Shown here: in pieces, positions 24,623-33,911 of the stretch
Layout: every line of letters begins with the position of its first letter
Numbering within the stretch: position 1 is the stretch's first letter
Source: Nitrospirota bacterium
GTDB lineage: Bacteria; Nitrospirota; Thermodesulfovibrionia; Thermodesulfovibrionales; UBA6898
Assembly: GCA_016217675.1 (NCBI GenBank)
Contig: JACRHC010000100.1
Coordinates: 1 to 48,423 of the forward strand
Length of the DNA: 48,423 nt
Direction of reading: 5' to 3'
Notes under the pieces: model-generated
The model's database searches: none
Seen by the model: the letters and a program-made list of their open reading frames with translations, nothing else
What the model was told of the DNA's origin: nothing
Position numbers and translations under genes: made by a program

Positions 24623-25461
24623 CAGGATTTCCTCCCCTCAAGATAGTTCGACGGATTCATGGGTTTGCCTTCCCTCCAGACTTCATAATGAACGTGCGGA
24701 CCGGTTGAGTTGCCGGTTGAACCAATATAACCGATAATATCTCCTCTTTTCACCTTCTGGCCGACCTTAACGCCCAGCATCTTGTTATGGGCATAAAAGG
24801 TAGAAAAACCGAAGCCGTGTTCAAGAGCTACAAGCTGACCGCTTCCGCCTGACCAGTCTGCAAAGCTTACGATGCCATCTGCTGTTGCCCGAACCGGCCT
24901 GCCGGGGTCAGCCGCAATGTCAACGCCAGTGTGGAACTGCGGTTCACCGCTCCTCGGATGGTCACGATTACCAAAGCTGGAAGTTATGCGGCCATCAACA
25001 GGCCACCCCCTTGGTGTCGACACATAAAGGTCGCGTTGCTGACTCATGTAATCCTTTATTTCACCGATAGTTGACATGGTTATCTTGATCTGCTGCTTTA
25101 ATTGTTCCATATCAATAGAACCGGTATCTGAAGTATCAATTTGCTCAAGCACCTTCTCTCTGGACTTAAGTGAAAAGAGCTTTTGAAAATCGCCCTCCGC
25201 CTTTTTCAAACCAGCCATGGTCGTCCTGATCTCCATGAACTGGGACGAGTAATAGTTCAACTTTTCCTTCATCCTTTGGTATTCAAATGCATCAATTGCA
25301 ACAGAAAACACATACACGGTTCCGATGAGCCAGAGGATGATTGAGACCAGGACGCCAATAGAAGGGACTTTGATACTGAACGACTTTCTGTTCGTATGCG
25401 GAATCAGCATAATAGTGATCGGCGTGAAGGCCCGCTTCAGCAATCTTCTGACCTTATACAT
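24622..25461 (-). CDS. M23-family (LytM-type) peptidoglycan peptidase, membrane-anchored
   Basis: The product has 279 residues: a basic cytoplasmic start, one transmembrane helix (about 33-57), a periplasmic coiled-coil stalk (about 60-150), then a C-terminal M23 domain. Zinc-site residues are present: H177 and D181 in FHTGVDIA, H256 and H258 in GPHVHYEV. The active M23 set appears complete, so it is likely a true endopeptidase rather than an EnvC-like activator. It overlaps purM by eight bases upstream and the bactofilin gene downstream. The cell-shape role is inferred from that partnership. Confidence 0.92.
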   Translation of the reverse strand: MYKVRRLLKRAFTPITIMLIPHTNRKSFSIKVPSIGVLVSIILWLIGTVYVFSVAIDAFEYQRMKEKLNYYSSQFMEIRTTMAGLKKAEGDFQKLFSLKSREKVLEQIDTSDTGSIDMEQLKQQIKITMSTIGEIKDYMSQQRDLYVSTPRGWPVDGRITSSFGNRDHPRSGEPQFHTGVDIAADPGRPVRATADGIVSFADWSGGSGQLVALEHGFGFSTFYAHNKMLGVKVGQKVKRGDIIGYIGSTGNSTGPHVHYEVWREGKPMNPSNYLEGRKS

Positions 25462-26494
25462 AGTGCACCCCCTCTACTCCCTTTTCCATGCTTCCGATAC
25501 GATATGCATCATACCCTGCCTTTTTCAAAAGGGTAATGGTCTTATCAGCTTCCGCCCTGTCAACGATCATGGCAAATCCGATACCCATGTTAAAGGTGCG
25601 TTTCATATCTTCAGCAGGGACATTGCCAAGCTGCTGCATTACGGAAAAAACAGGCAGCGCAGGCCAGGACTGTTCTTCGATAACAGCGCCGACGCCCTTG
25701 GGAAAGACCCTCGGCAGATTGCCCGGGAGGCCTCCGCCTGTGATATGAGCCATGCCCTTTACCCCTATCTTGCCCTTAACTGCATGGTATGCCTTGACGT
25801 AGATCTTCGTGGGGCTGAGCAGTTCATCTCCCAGAGTCTTGCCGAATTCAGGGATGAATTTCTTAACGCTCATCTTTTTATGATCAAAGAAAATCTTCCG
25901 CACCAGGGAATAACCGTTGCTGTGTATGCCGCTCGATGCAAGACCGATCACGGCATCACCCTTCCTGATCTTCGAGCCGTTAATGATCTTGTCCTGATCA
26001 ACGACTCCTACAGCAAAGCCGGAAAGGTCATACTCTCCCCTGTCGTAGAAACCGGGCATCTCTGCTGTTTCGCCTCCGACAAGCGCACAGCCGGACTGCA
26101 TGCAGCCGGCAGTTATGCCCTTGATCACGTCTGCTGCTTTCTCGGGTTTAAGCTTGCCCGTTGCGAAGTAGTCCAGGAAAAACAGGGGCTCAGCACCGCT
26201 GGTAAGGATATCGTTTACGCACATGGCAACAAGGTCAATACCGACCGTGTCGTGCCTGTCAGCCATGAACGCGATCTTGAGCTTTGTGCCGACGCCGTCA
26301 GTACCGCTCACCAGCACCGGCTTCCTGTATTTTTTTGTGTCCACCCTGACAAGGGCTCCGAAGAGACCGATGCCAGACAGGACCTCAGGCCGGTAGGTCT
26401 TCTTAACCAGGGGGCCGATGAGATCGACAAACCTGTCGCCCTCGTCGATATCAACGCCTGCCTTTTTATAGGTAATAGTCTGTTTCTTTTTCAT
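25454..26494 (-). CDS. purM: Phosphoribosylformylglycinamidine cyclo-ligase (AIR synthetase)
   Basis: The 346-residue protein is full length for PurM. It shows YKKAGVDIDEGDRFVDLIGP at the start, GTDGVGTKLKIA, the CVNDILTSGAEPLFFLDYFA block, GCALVGGETAEMPGFY, IGLASSGIHSNGYSLVR, and GGGLPGNLPRVFPKG. It catalyses ATP-dependent ring closure of FGAM to AIR in purine synthesis. It is first in a chain of overlapping genes with the M23 peptidase and bactofilin, so cell-wall genes may be expressed with purine synthesis. A long open frame on the opposite strand is a coding shadow. Confidence 0.96.
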   Translation of the reverse strand: MKKKQTITYKKAGVDIDEGDRFVDLIGPLVKKTYRPEVLSGIGLFGALVRVDTKKYRKPVLVSGTDGVGTKLKIAFMADRHDTVGIDLVAMCVNDILTSGAEPLFFLDYFATGKLKPEKAADVIKGITAGCMQSGCALVGGETAEMPGFYDRGEYDLSGFAVGVVDQDKIINGSKIRKGDAVIGLASSGIHSNGYSLVRKIFFDHKKMSVKKFIPEFGKTLGDELLSPTKIYVKAYHAVKGKIGVKGMAHITGGGLPGNLPRVFPKGVGAVIEEQSWPALPVFSVMQQLGNVPAEDMKRTFNMGIGFAMIVDRAEADKTITLLKKAGYDAYRIGSMEKGVEGVHYV

Positions 26495-26799
26495 AATGAG
26501 CTGCGTCAGACGGAAGGAAAATATATGTCTTTAATGTGGTTAATATTTTGCACAAAGGCAGTTCAAAGGGCAAGCAATTTTTTGTTTTTTATAGCGATTT
26601 ATTTATCAATAATTCTCCGATTCAGCAGGCGACAGTCATCCCTTCTGACTCACCTATGCCGATCATAGTATCCGGCAAGGGCTTCTCAGGAACAGGGCAA
26701 GCACTTCATACCACCCCGCTCAATTATAGGAGAGGGAAATTGCTGCGTAAGGGTTCAGTTATGAGGGGAGCAGTTTAATATTGAACAAATCCCTCCTAA

Positions 26800-26870
26800 C
26801 CTCCCTTTGCCAAAGGGAGGGCAATTCCCCTCTTTAGCAAAGAGGGGAGAGGGGAGAGGGGAGATTTTAT
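26800..26870. repeat. Paired C/G-strand hairpin repeat in the purM-nifU intergenic region
   Basis: CCTCCCTTTGCCAAAGGGAGG (26800-26820, near-perfect palindrome) is followed by CCCCTCTTT/AAAGAGGGG (26827-26835 and 26839-26847). A tandem AGAGGGG run then extends to about 26868. It is the same design as the element at 5890-5971. Apart from this repeat, the stretch 26495-26948 shows no gene and no clear promoter. Confidence 0.65.
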
Positions 26871-26948
26871 GATGATTTCCCCTGTTCACTGAAGGGTTAC
26901 ATTGCTGTCAGCATTGACATAGAAAGCTTGCTATGCAAACATGTATCT

Positions 26949-27782
26949 ATGTGGGACTATACAGACAAGGTCAAAGAGGCCTTTCTCAGGCCGAAGAATG
27001 TCGGCGAAATTGAAAACGCTGACGCCATTGGTGAAGTAGGCAGCATTGTCTGCGGCGATGCGCTCAAGCTCTATCTCAAAATTGATAAGGAAACAGGAAA
27101 GATCCTTGAGGCACGGTTCCAGACCTTTGGCTGCGCAAGCGCCATAGCAAGCTCATCAGCCCTTACCGAGCTGATCAGGGGAAAGACCCTTGATGAGGCG
27201 CTGTCCGTCACCAATAAAGATATCGCAGACTTTTTAGGCGGCCTTCCTGCCCAGAAGATGCACTGTTCGGTCATGGGACGGGAAGCGCTTGAGGCAGCCA
27301 TCGCAAACTATCGCGGAGCCCCCGTTCAACAATCAGGGGCTGAAAGGGTTGTCTGCAAATGCTTTGATGTGACCGAAGATAAGATCAGGCGCGAAGCAAC
27401 AGCCAACCATCTCACCACCGTCGAGGAGGTCACGAATTTCACCAAGGCGGGCGGAGGATGCGGTGAGTGCAGACCTGAAATAGAGAAGATCCTGCTCGAT
27501 ATCTGGTCTGTTCAGCAGCCTTTAAAACCTCTGCGGCCTTCAAAGATGACCAACCTCCAGAAGATCGCCCTCGTTCAGGAAGTTGTTGAGAGTGATATCA
27601 GGCCCCGTCTTCAGGCTGACAACGGTGATGTCGAGATTATCGATATTGACGGAAACAGGGTCGTAGTTGCACTCAGAGGGATCTGCAGCGGCTGCTCCAT
27701 GTCAGCGGTGACCCTCAGGAGCATACAGGAAAAGCTGAGAGAACGGGTGAGCGATGATCTCATTGTTGAGGAAGAAAAATGA
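26949..27782 (+). CDS. nifU: NifU, three-domain Fe-S cluster scaffold
   Basis: Start at the ATG 26949 giving MWDYTDKVKEAF, the canonical NifU start; a TTG at 26928 would add seven residues. The 277-residue protein has the IscU-like domain with C35, C62 and C106, a central [2Fe-2S] domain with C136, C138, C171 and C174 (CKC...CGEC), and the C-terminal NifU domain with C246 and C249 (CSGC). All three domains are intact. It builds and passes clusters using sulfur from NifS, encoded immediately downstream with a 4-base ATGA overlap. Full-length NifU also occurs in anaerobes that do not fix nitrogen, and no nitrogenase genes are in view. Confidence 0.95.
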   Translation: MWDYTDKVKEAFLRPKNVGEIENADAIGEVGSIVCGDALKLYLKIDKETGKILEARFQTFGCASAIASSSALTELIRGKTLDEALSVTNKDIADFLGGLPAQKMHCSVMGREALEAAIANYRGAPVQQSGAERVVCKCFDVTEDKIRREATANHLTTVEEVTNFTKAGGGCGECRPEIEKILLDIWSVQQPLKPLRPSKMTNLQKIALVQEVVESDIRPRLQADNGDVEIIDIDGNRVVVALRGICSGCSMSAVTLRSIQEKLRERVSDDLIVEEEK

Positions 27783-28957
27783 CCACGATATATCTCGACA
27801 ATAATGCGACAACCAGACCGGCTCCCGAGGTCCTTGAGGCCATGATGCCCTACCTGACAGAGTTCTATGGGAATCCGTCAAGCATGCATACCTTCGGCGG
27901 GCAGGTTCGCAAGAGGATCGAAGAAGCCCGTGCGCAGGTTGCAGCACTCATCAATGCTGAACCTGAAGAGATCCTCTTTACCAGCTGCGGCACGGAAAGC
28001 GACAATACGGCTCTGTTGAGCGCTGTTGAGACTCTTCCCGGGAAAAAACATATTATAACCACGCGCGTTGAACATCCTGCGGTGCTTAACTTCTGCCATT
28101 ATCTCGGCAGAAAGGGCTTCAGGATTACGTATCTCCCGGTCGATGCTCTGGGCCAGATCGATCCTGCTGCTCTTGATGGTGCGGCTGATGATGCTACCGC
28201 CATTGTGTCGATCATGTTCGCCAACAATGAAACAGGTGTTATCTTCCCTGTTGAGGCGGTAGCGCCTCTCCTTCATGGGCGAGATATTTTCTTTCACACA
28301 GATGCCGTACAGGCAGCAGGCAAGATCCCTCTCGATGTAAAGAAAACGCCGGTTCACATGCTGTCTATCTCAGGTCACAAGCTCCATGCACCCAAGGGAA
28401 TTGGCGCACTCTATGTGAGAAAGGGTACCCGCTTTCATCCCTACATAATCGGCGGGCATCAGGAACATGGCAGGCGGGCAGGCACAGAGAACGTTGCATC
28501 AATTATCGGTCTTGGAAAAGCAGCTGAGCTTGCCCGGACAAATCTTGCAGAAGAGATAACGTATCTCGGCAGACTTCGCGACCGCCTTGAGCAGGGACTG
28601 CTGAATTCCTGCCCCCATGCAAGGGTGAACGGCGACATTGCCAACAGGCTGCCGAATACCGCAAACATCAGCTTTGAATACATAGAAGGCGAGGCCATCC
28701 TGCTCAGGCTCAATGAATATGACATCTGCGCCTCTTCCGGATCTGCCTGTACCTCAGGCTCCCTTGAACCATCGCACGTATTGAGGGCAATGGATGTGCC
28801 GTACACCGCAGTCCATGGCTCGATCCGGTTCTCGTTAAGCAGATACAATACTGATCAGGAGATTGATACGGTCCTTGAGGTGATGCCGAAAATAATTCAG
28901 GAACTGCGGGAACTCTCACCCTTTGGCAGGGATATGAAGGCAAACAGCCACGGGTAG
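27779..28957 (+). CDS. nifS: NifS-type cysteine desulfurase
   Basis: At 392 residues this matches class I desulfurases. It begins YLDNNATTRPAPEVLEAM. The PLP lysine is K201 in SISGHKLHAPKG, with H99 in TRVEHPAVL and D175 in HTDAVQAAGK. The catalytic cysteine is C324 in ASSGSACTSGSLEPSHVL, in the long flexible loop typical of NifS/IscS. It converts cysteine to alanine and hands persulfide sulfur to NifU. The translation start overlaps the nifU stop, so the two are co-translated. The downstream DNA contains a decayed Fic-antitoxin-like fragment, then the end of hsdR. Confidence 0.95.
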   Translation: MTTIYLDNNATTRPAPEVLEAMMPYLTEFYGNPSSMHTFGGQVRKRIEEARAQVAALINAEPEEILFTSCGTESDNTALLSAVETLPGKKHIITTRVEHPAVLNFCHYLGRKGFRITYLPVDALGQIDPAALDGAADDATAIVSIMFANNETGVIFPVEAVAPLLHGRDIFFHTDAVQAAGKIPLDVKKTPVHMLSISGHKLHAPKGIGALYVRKGTRFHPYIIGGHQEHGRRAGTENVASIIGLGKAAELARTNLAEEITYLGRLRDRLEQGLLNSCPHARVNGDIANRLPNTANISFEYIEGEAILLRLNEYDICASSGSACTSGSLEPSHVLRAMDVPYTAVHGSIRFSLSRYNTDQEIDTVLEVMPKIIQELRELSPFGRDMKANSHG

Positions 28958-28982
28958 GGAACATTGCCAGTTTGACAACTCA

Positions 28983-29096
28983 AAAAAGTCTCTCAAACAG
29001 GCCAATTCTTACTTGAAAGACCCCGAACTCGCTAACGCCCTGCTATATCAATCTGTCTCTGCAGATAGACCCTACATAGTTCCCTTAACAAAATAA
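28983..29096 (+). pseudogene. Truncated copy of the small Fic-antitoxin-like gene
   Basis: The frame reads KKSLKQANSYLKDPELANAL and ends at the TAA at 29094-29096. It matches the first 24 or so residues after the start of the intact 63-residue protein at 32915 (KKSLKETNPYLKDPELREAL). It lacks a start codon and diverges just before the SSAVEGI motif. It overlaps the 3' end of hsdR, which suggests that restriction-locus DNA joined here. Confidence 0.7.
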
Positions 29097-32000
29097 TCTG
29101 CTAACAGCTCCGCCTGCTTCAATACCGTATCAACAGCCTTCTGCTGCATGTCCGGCGGATAGCCGTATTTAGTCAATGTCCTTTTCACCAGGACCATAAG
29201 CTTCGCCCTTGCGCTTTCCCGAATCGTCCAGTCAATGGACGCATTGGCCTTGACCTTTTCAGCCACCTCAATTGCAATAATTCTGAGCTTTTCATCGCCA
29301 AGAACGTCAACCGCTGATTTGTTTTCCGCCAGGGCATCATAAAACGCGAGCTCTTCTTTTGATAAGTTCAGCTTCTTTTCTCGTGCGTCGTGCTCCCTGA
29401 TCTTCTTTGCAACTTCATCGACCAGGAACTGTATAATCTCTGCCGTAGTTAACAGACCGTTGTTATACTTCTTAATGGCGTTTTCGAGCATTTCAAGCAG
29501 AGCCTTGCCTCGCACCAGATTTGTTTTCGATCTGGTCTTAATTTCGTCATTGAGGATTTTCTTTAACAGCTCAAGGGCCAGGTTCTGGTGCTTCATCCCC
29601 TGTATCTCTAAGAGAAACTCTTCAGACAGGATGGATATTTCTGGCTTCTTGATTCCCGCAGCGTCGAAGATGTCTATTACCTGATCAGAACTCAACGCCT
29701 CATCCACAATCTGCTTGATTGCTGTTTCGATATCCGTATCAGACTTTCCTGTGCCTGTGCCGATGAACTTTGCAAGCCGTGCCTTCACCGCCTGAAAGAA
29801 GGCAACTTCATCCTTTACCACTAGTGCAGCTTCGTGTGGAATAGATAAGGCAAATGTCTGGCTGAGCAGAGTTACTTCCCTGATAAAGCGGTTCTTTCCG
29901 TCATCAAGTCCAAGGATATGCTCTTCTGCCTGAAGGATAATGGATAGCTTTTCCTTGTGTGATGCTGAGAAGAAGCGGCGGTAATTAAAGCCTGTTCCCG
30001 GATAATCGTTAAAATAGGCTGTAGGCACCGCTGTCTTGATCGCATCCTTTGCCTTGCTCTCTTCATAGAATAACTGTCGGACTACCTCCAACTTCTCGAT
30101 AAACATTGCAACGGCCTTTTCCTGAGTTTCAGTAGGGTCTCCTTTTCCTCCTGAATCGGAGTAGAAAGAGAGGGCCTTTTTGAGGTCTGATGCAATGCCC
30201 AGATAATCAACCACAAGGCCGCCCGGCTTGTCCCGGAAAACTCTGTTCACTCGGGCGATTGCCTGCATAAGGGTATGCCCCTTCATAGGCTTGTCAACAT
30301 ACATGGTATGCAGACAGGGCGCGTCAAAACCGGTCAGCCACATATCCCGCACAATGGCCAGCTTCAAAGGGTCGGCAGGGTCTTTCATCCTGTCAGACAA
30401 GACTTTGCGTTGCGACTTGCTGGTATGGTGCTTCTGCATGACAGGGCCGTCTGAACTTGCAGCCGTCATCACAACCTTGAGAGCACCCTTGGTCAGGTCG
30501 TCATTATGCCATTCCGGTCTAAGCTTGATGATCTCATTATAGAGATCGACCGCTATCCTGCGGCTCATGGCGACTATCATCCCCTTGCCGTCAAACACCG
30601 CCTGCCGCTGTTCAAAGTGTGTGACAATATCCCGAGATAGATTTTTAATCCGCTTTTCATTCCCTACAATCGCCTCCAGCTTGGCCCACTTTGCCTTTGC
30701 CCTCTGCGTGTCGGTTATCTCTTCATCCTCTTCCAGCTCTTTATCGAACTCAGCTATCAGCCGCTTTCCCTCTTCATCCAGGTTAACCTTGGCCAAACGG
30801 CTTTCGTAGTAAATCCTGACAACCGCCTTGTCTTCTACTGCCTGGGCAATGTCGTATATATCCACATACTGTCCGAATATAGCCGGTGTGTTTATGTCCG
30901 TGCCTTCAATGGGGGTGCCGGTAAACCCGATATAGGTGGCATTAGGCAGGGCATCCCTCATATATTTAGCGAACCCATAGGCTATGCGTTTGCCGATCAC
31001 TTCTTTGGTCTCTTTGTCTTTTGTATCAATCAGCTTTGCCTCAAAACCATACTGGGTTCTGTGTGCCTCATCAGCGATAACAACAATGTTGGTCCTGTTG
31101 GAAAGCTGGTCATAATCCGCTCTGCCTTCATCAGGCAAAAATTTCTGAATGGTGGTAAATACTATCCCGCCTGAGGCAACTTTCAGAAGTTCTTTCAGAT
31201 GGTCACGGTCCTTTGCCCTTACCGGCTCCTGTCTGAGCAGTTGCTTCGAAGCGGCGAAGGTATCGAACAATTGCTCGTCCAGGTCGTTTCTGTCCGTAAT
31301 AACAACAATGGTAGGGTTCTGCATATCAGGAGAGGTGATCAACTTCCCGGCAAAAAAGACCATGCTCAGGCTTTTCCCTGAGCCCTGGGTATGCCAGACC
31401 ACACCGCCTTTTTTATTCCCATCCTTGCCGGATGCCTTTATGGCGTTTTCGATAGCTTTATTGACTGCAAAATATTGATGATACGCCGCAACCTTCTTTT
31501 CAGTCTCGACCTGCGTGATCCCTGTCTTGAGGTCTTCTTTTTTCGACTTCTCAAATACAATGAAGTTCCGGACAAGATCGAGCAAGGTAGCGGGGTTCAG
31601 CATCCCCTTTGCAAGGGTCTCCAGTTCAGGAGCAAAGCGCGAGGCCTCGGTCTTTCCGTCACTGGACTTCCATGTCATATAACGGTTGAAGCCTGCAGAA
31701 ACACTCCCTCCCCTGCACTGCAGCCCATCTGATATCACGCAGAAGGCATTAAACGTGAACAGACTCGGGATCGTTGCCTTGTACGTCTGTATCTGGTCAA
31801 ACGCCTTATTGATCGTGGCGTTTTCATCAGCCGGATTTTTCAGTTCGATCACTACCAGCGGGATGCCGTTGACGAATAGAAGGATATCTGGCCGTTTGTT
31901 TTGGTTGTTCTCAATGACCGTGTATTGATTGACTGCCAGAAATTCATTGTTAAGCGGGTTCTCAAAATCTACGAGCCAGACGTAATCGCTCTTTTCATCC

Positions 32001-32314
32001 CCGTTTAATCGATACTGAATCGGGACACCATCGGTAAGGAAGCGGTGAAAGGCTTCATTGTTGGCAAGCAGTTCAGGAGAACTGATGCGCTGCACGATGC
32101 GAAGGGCCTGCTCCCGAGCATCAGCCGGGATGTTGGGATTCAACTTCTGGATAGCGGCCCTGAGTCTGCCCGCAAGGATTATGTCGCTGTAAGACTGCCT
32201 TTCCGCGAATAGCCCATCACACGAAATGTCCGGCCCGTAAAGGAATTGGTAGCCGAGCCTTTCCAGTTCTTCAATAGTGTAAAGCTCTGTGTCGCTTTCA
32301 GTAATTTTGCTCAT
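29072..32314 (-). CDS. hsdR: Type I restriction enzyme, HsdR subunit
   Basis: The product has 1,080 residues. The N-terminal nuclease domain carries D143 in RPDILLF and E157-x-K159 in VVIELKNP, the PD-(D/E)XK set. The SF2 translocase has Walker A GSGKS (311-315), DEAH (415-418) and a later [21 protein letters not shown] motif VI. The C-terminal helical domain binds the methylase core. It translocates DNA and cuts unmodified DNA together with HsdM and HsdS. It is last in the operon, separated from hsdS by SIR2, nuclease-like, fic-remnant and toxin-antitoxin genes. The divergently oriented fragment at 32915-33106 suggests a rearrangement; a separate promoter for hsdR is possible. Confidence 0.95.
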   Translation of the reverse strand: MSKITESDTELYTIEELERLGYQFLYGPDISCDGLFAERQSYSDIILAGRLRAAIQKLNPNIPADAREQALRIVQRISSPELLANNEAFHRFLTDGVPIQYRLNGDEKSDYVWLVDFENPLNNEFLAVNQYTVIENNQNKRPDILLFVNGIPLVVIELKNPADENATINKAFDQIQTYKATIPSLFTFNAFCVISDGLQCRGGSVSAGFNRYMTWKSSDGKTEASRFAPELETLAKGMLNPATLLDLVRNFIVFEKSKKEDLKTGITQVETEKKVAAYHQYFAVNKAIENAIKASGKDGNKKGGVVWHTQGSGKSLSMVFFAGKLITSPDMQNPTIVVITDRNDLDEQLFDTFAASKQLLRQEPVRAKDRDHLKELLKVASGGIVFTTIQKFLPDEGRADYDQLSNRTNIVVIADEAHRTQYGFEAKLIDTKDKETKEVIGKRIAYGFAKYMRDALPNATYIGFTGTPIEGTDINTPAIFGQYVDIYDIAQAVEDKAVVRIYYESRLAKVNLDEEGKRLIAEFDKELEEDEEITDTQRAKAKWAKLEAIVGNEKRIKNLSRDIVTHFEQRQAVFDGKGMIVAMSRRIAVDLYNEIIKLRPEWHNDDLTKGALKVVMTAASSDGPVMQKHHTSKSQRKVLSDRMKDPADPLKLAIVRDMWLTGFDAPCLHTMYVDKPMKGHTLMQAIARVNRVFRDKPGGLVVDYLGIASDLKKALSFYSDSGGKGDPTETQEKAVAMFIEKLEVVRQLFYEESKAKDAIKTAVPTAYFNDYPGTGFNYRRFFSASHKEKLSIILQAEEHILGLDDGKNRFIREVTLLSQTFALSIPHEAALVVKDEVAFFQAVKARLAKFIGTGTGKSDTDIETAIKQIVDEALSSDQVIDIFDAAGIKKPEISILSEEFLLEIQGMKHQNLALELLKKILNDEIKTRSKTNLVRGKALLEMLENAIKKYNNGLLTTAEIIQFLVDEVAKKIREHDAREKKLNLSKEELAFYDALAENKSAVDVLGDEKLRIIAIEVAEKVKANASIDWTIRESARAKLMVLVKRTLTKYGYPPDMQQKAVDTVLKQAELLADYFVKGTM

Positions 32315-32340
32315 AATTTGTAGTCTGAATGAACAGAAAC

Positions 32341-32646
32341 CTATTCATTCAGGTGAGCTTCCTTCAGCAGCCGACTTCCATGAATCACCGTAATAACTTT
32401 GACAGAATCCTCTGGAGCGACATAGCGATATATTATGCGGTAATTTCCAAGTAGCAGCTCTCTGTGCGGCAGATTCTGGAATTCCGGCAGATGTCTGCCA
32501 GACTCGGGAAATGTATGCAGTATTTCAGAGGCCTTCAGAATATTCTGGATCGTGTACTGCGCGTATAGTCTGGAATCGGCTGCAATATAGTCAAAAATGC
32601 CCTCTAATTCAGTCAGCGCGTGGTCAGACCAAATCAGTTCTGCCAT
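32341..32646 (-). CDS. RelE/ParE-family toxin
   Basis: The 101-residue protein is a typical RelE/Par[21 protein letters not shown] helix pair near the start, then [30 protein letters not shown] and [13 protein letters not shown], the C-terminal strand with basic residues. ParE members poison gyrase and RelE members cut ribosome-bound mRNA; the sequence does not decide which. It overlaps its antitoxin gene by 13 bases and lies 26 bp before hsdR. It may stabilise the restriction locus as an addiction module. Confidence 0.87.
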   Translation of the reverse strand: MAELIWSDHALTELEGIFDYIAADSRLYAQYTIQNILKASEILHTFPESGRHLPEFQNLPHRELLLGNYRIIYRYVAPEDSVKVITVIHGSRLLKEAHLNE

Positions 32647-32822
32647 TTCTTCGATAGCCTTTCAACAGCATCTTTATGAGAAAGTGACCTTCCTTCGGCA
32701 ATATCTTTTTCTCCAGCCTCGATCTTCTGGAGAACATACAGCCGATACATTACATCTTCTACATCCACCTTTTCAGGAAGATCATTAAGAAGCCCCTCCA
32801 GTTTTGTCTTCAGTATTTCCAT
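32634..32822 (-). CDS. Antitoxin of the RelE/ParE pair
   Basis: This 62-residue acidic/basic helical protein (LEGLLNDLPEKVDVEDVMYRL, then EAGEKDIAEGRSLSHKDAVE) has the GRxxSHxxVxxRL-like C-terminal segment common to short RelB/ParD-like antitoxins. GGAGGAG lies seven bases upstream. It overlaps the toxin start by 13 bases, which couples translation. Identification rests on size, order and that segment. Confidence 0.75.
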   Translation of the reverse strand: MEILKTKLEGLLNDLPEKVDVEDVMYRLYVLQKIEAGEKDIAEGRSLSHKDAVERLSKKWQN

Positions 32823-32903
32823 AGTGCTCTCCTCCTTGCTATTATTGTATCAGTTTCGAGAAAAACCTAACTATTTTCTTAAGTCATCAGCCGTTCAATC
32901 CTG

Positions 32904-32909
32904 TATAAT
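32904..32909 (+). promoter_or_regulatory. -10 element giving a near-leaderless transcript
   Basis: A perfect TATAAT ends five bases before the ATG at 32915, so the transcript would start at or next to the start codon. No good -35 and no ribosome-binding site are visible. The gene opposite (32822) uses the same 90-bp divergent region. Confidence 0.4.
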
Positions 32910-32914
32910 AACTC

Positions 32915-33106
32915 ATGAAAAAGAAGTCCTTAAAAGAGACCAATCCGTATCTGAAAGACCCCGAACTCCGCGAAGCGCTTCTCGATATATCGGTTGCCAC
33001 TTCCTCTGCTGTTGAGGGTATCAGGATCAAATGTCCAAAGCTTTCAAGGCGGCTTGAAAAGAAATTAAGAGCTCTCATTGCTGTGCACCACCCTTCAGAG
33101 TCGTAA
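32915..33106 (+). CDS. Small protein resembling a class I Fic antitoxin
   Basis: The 63-residue protein reads MKKKSLKETNPYLKDPELRE then ALLDISVATSSAVEGIR and a basic tail. SSAVEG fits the (S/T)xxxE(G/N) inhibitory helix motif, whose Glu blocks ATP binding by Fic AMP-transferases, so a VbhA-like antitoxin is proposed. A truncated fic gene lies just beyond it but in the opposite direction and overlapping its 3' end, unlike normal antitoxin-toxin operons. The last residues (VHHPSES) may be junction-derived. A second, broken copy is at 28983. Function by motif only. Confidence 0.5.
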   Translation: MKKKSLKETNPYLKDPELREALLDISVATSSAVEGIRIKCPKLSRRLEKKLRALIAVHHPSES

Positions 33107-33242
33107 GTGCAACCTCCTCGGCGTTATCCATCTCCCGTTTGCTCCTGATGCCGAGCTTGTTCTTGAGCACACGCCCACGGGAGCCCGGCTCAAATTGGGC
33201 ATCGGGGAGAGAGGAGGTGGAGTAGCGGTCAGAGGGGTTCAT
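33075..33242 (-). pseudogene. 5' fragment of a Fic-family (cell filamentation) gene
   Basis: The ATG at 33240-33242 opens 55 codons: DRYSTSSLPDAQFEPGSRGR then VLKNKLGIRSKREMDNAE, the well-known N-terminal motif of Fic/cell-filamentation proteins. It then stops after ..KGGAQQ. The Fic core HxFxxGNGR is absent. Its start overlaps the stop of the nuclease-like gene by 14 bases (the ATG lies within AATGAACCCCTCTGA), so it was once translationally coupled to that operon. Confidence 0.75.
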
Positions 33243-33858
33243 TTCTTGCCTTATTCAGGAATATCCCAGCTCCATCAAACAACCACAGATCATTCTCCTT
33301 TTTGTCTGTAATAGAAACCGCCGATATGCCAAGTTTATTCAGCGCAGTTGCACGAGCCAAATGATCTGCGATCTGTTTTCCGTGTACCGCAAGCACCAAA
33401 CAGAGCTGCCAATCTTTTAATGGTGGGGTGCCGGCGGCCATGACAATTTGACCTATTGCCTTATAGAGTTTTTGCTCCGGTTGACCAGAAGATATCCCCT
33501 CCACTTCTGCAATAAGACAGCGCTTCACTTGTCGGTGAAACGCAATAATGTCTCGGTCGCCTTCTATAGCAGGGAACCCATTGGCATTGAACCATGCACC
33601 ACGGTTTCCACCAATGGTAACTCCAAGATTAGCAAGCGCCGTCCGCACAACTGCAGCATCCTGCTGCATGTCACGCTGACGCTCTTGCGCTTGTTTGTTA
33701 CTGCGTTCGCCGCCTGTTCGCCCCTCCTCGGAAGCATCGATGTCTACAAAGACTTTCCACCCACTCTCTGGGGGACAATAGCGCGTTACAAATGCCAACT
33801 TAACCCTTGGTTGAAACATTAGCAACTCATCAGATAGAAAACCTTCACATTGCGGCAT
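33229..33858 (-). CDS. Putative PD-(D/E)XK-like nuclease partner of the SIR2 protein
   Basis: The 209-residue product (or 196 if the start is the Met at 33819) is soluble, with no signal peptide. After FVTRYCPPESGWKVFVDIDA and a charged linker comes the segment GFPAIEGDRDIIAFHRQVKR then CLIAEVEGISSGQPEQKLYK AIGQ. The spacing of Asp in GDRD, the strand CLIAEVE and a following Gln/Lys helix resembles restriction-endonuclease-fold proteins, although the third catalytic position is Glu rather than Lys. A C-terminal half with LVLAVHGKQIADHLARATAL is alpha/beta. It lies 53 bp after the SIR2 gene and overlaps fic. Family not recognised. Confidence 0.6.
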   Translation of the reverse strand: MPQCEGFLSDELLMFQPRVKLAFVTRYCPPESGWKVFVDIDASEEGRTGGERSNKQAQERQRDMQQDAAVVRTALANLGVTIGGNRGAWFNANGFPAIEGDRDIIAFHRQVKRCLIAEVEGISSGQPEQKLYKAIGQIVMAAGTPPLKDWQLCLVLAVHGKQIADHLARATALNKLGISAVSITDKKENDLWLFDGAGIFLNKARNEPL

Positions 33859-33911
33859 CCGTAGTGAGTGGGAATAAGGGAAGATATTGGTTCTTTATTG
33901 TCCATAATTAT

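Noticed and set aside
25325..26668. A 447-codon open frame on the plus strand opposite purM
   Set aside because: It is the antisense shadow of purM and the M23 gene; purM motifs are all on the minus strand and the antisense product has no recognisable domain.
26949..28957. nifU-nifS as evidence of nitrogen fixation
   Set aside because: No nitrogenase genes are present and NifU/NifS serve general Fe-S assembly in many anaerobes.
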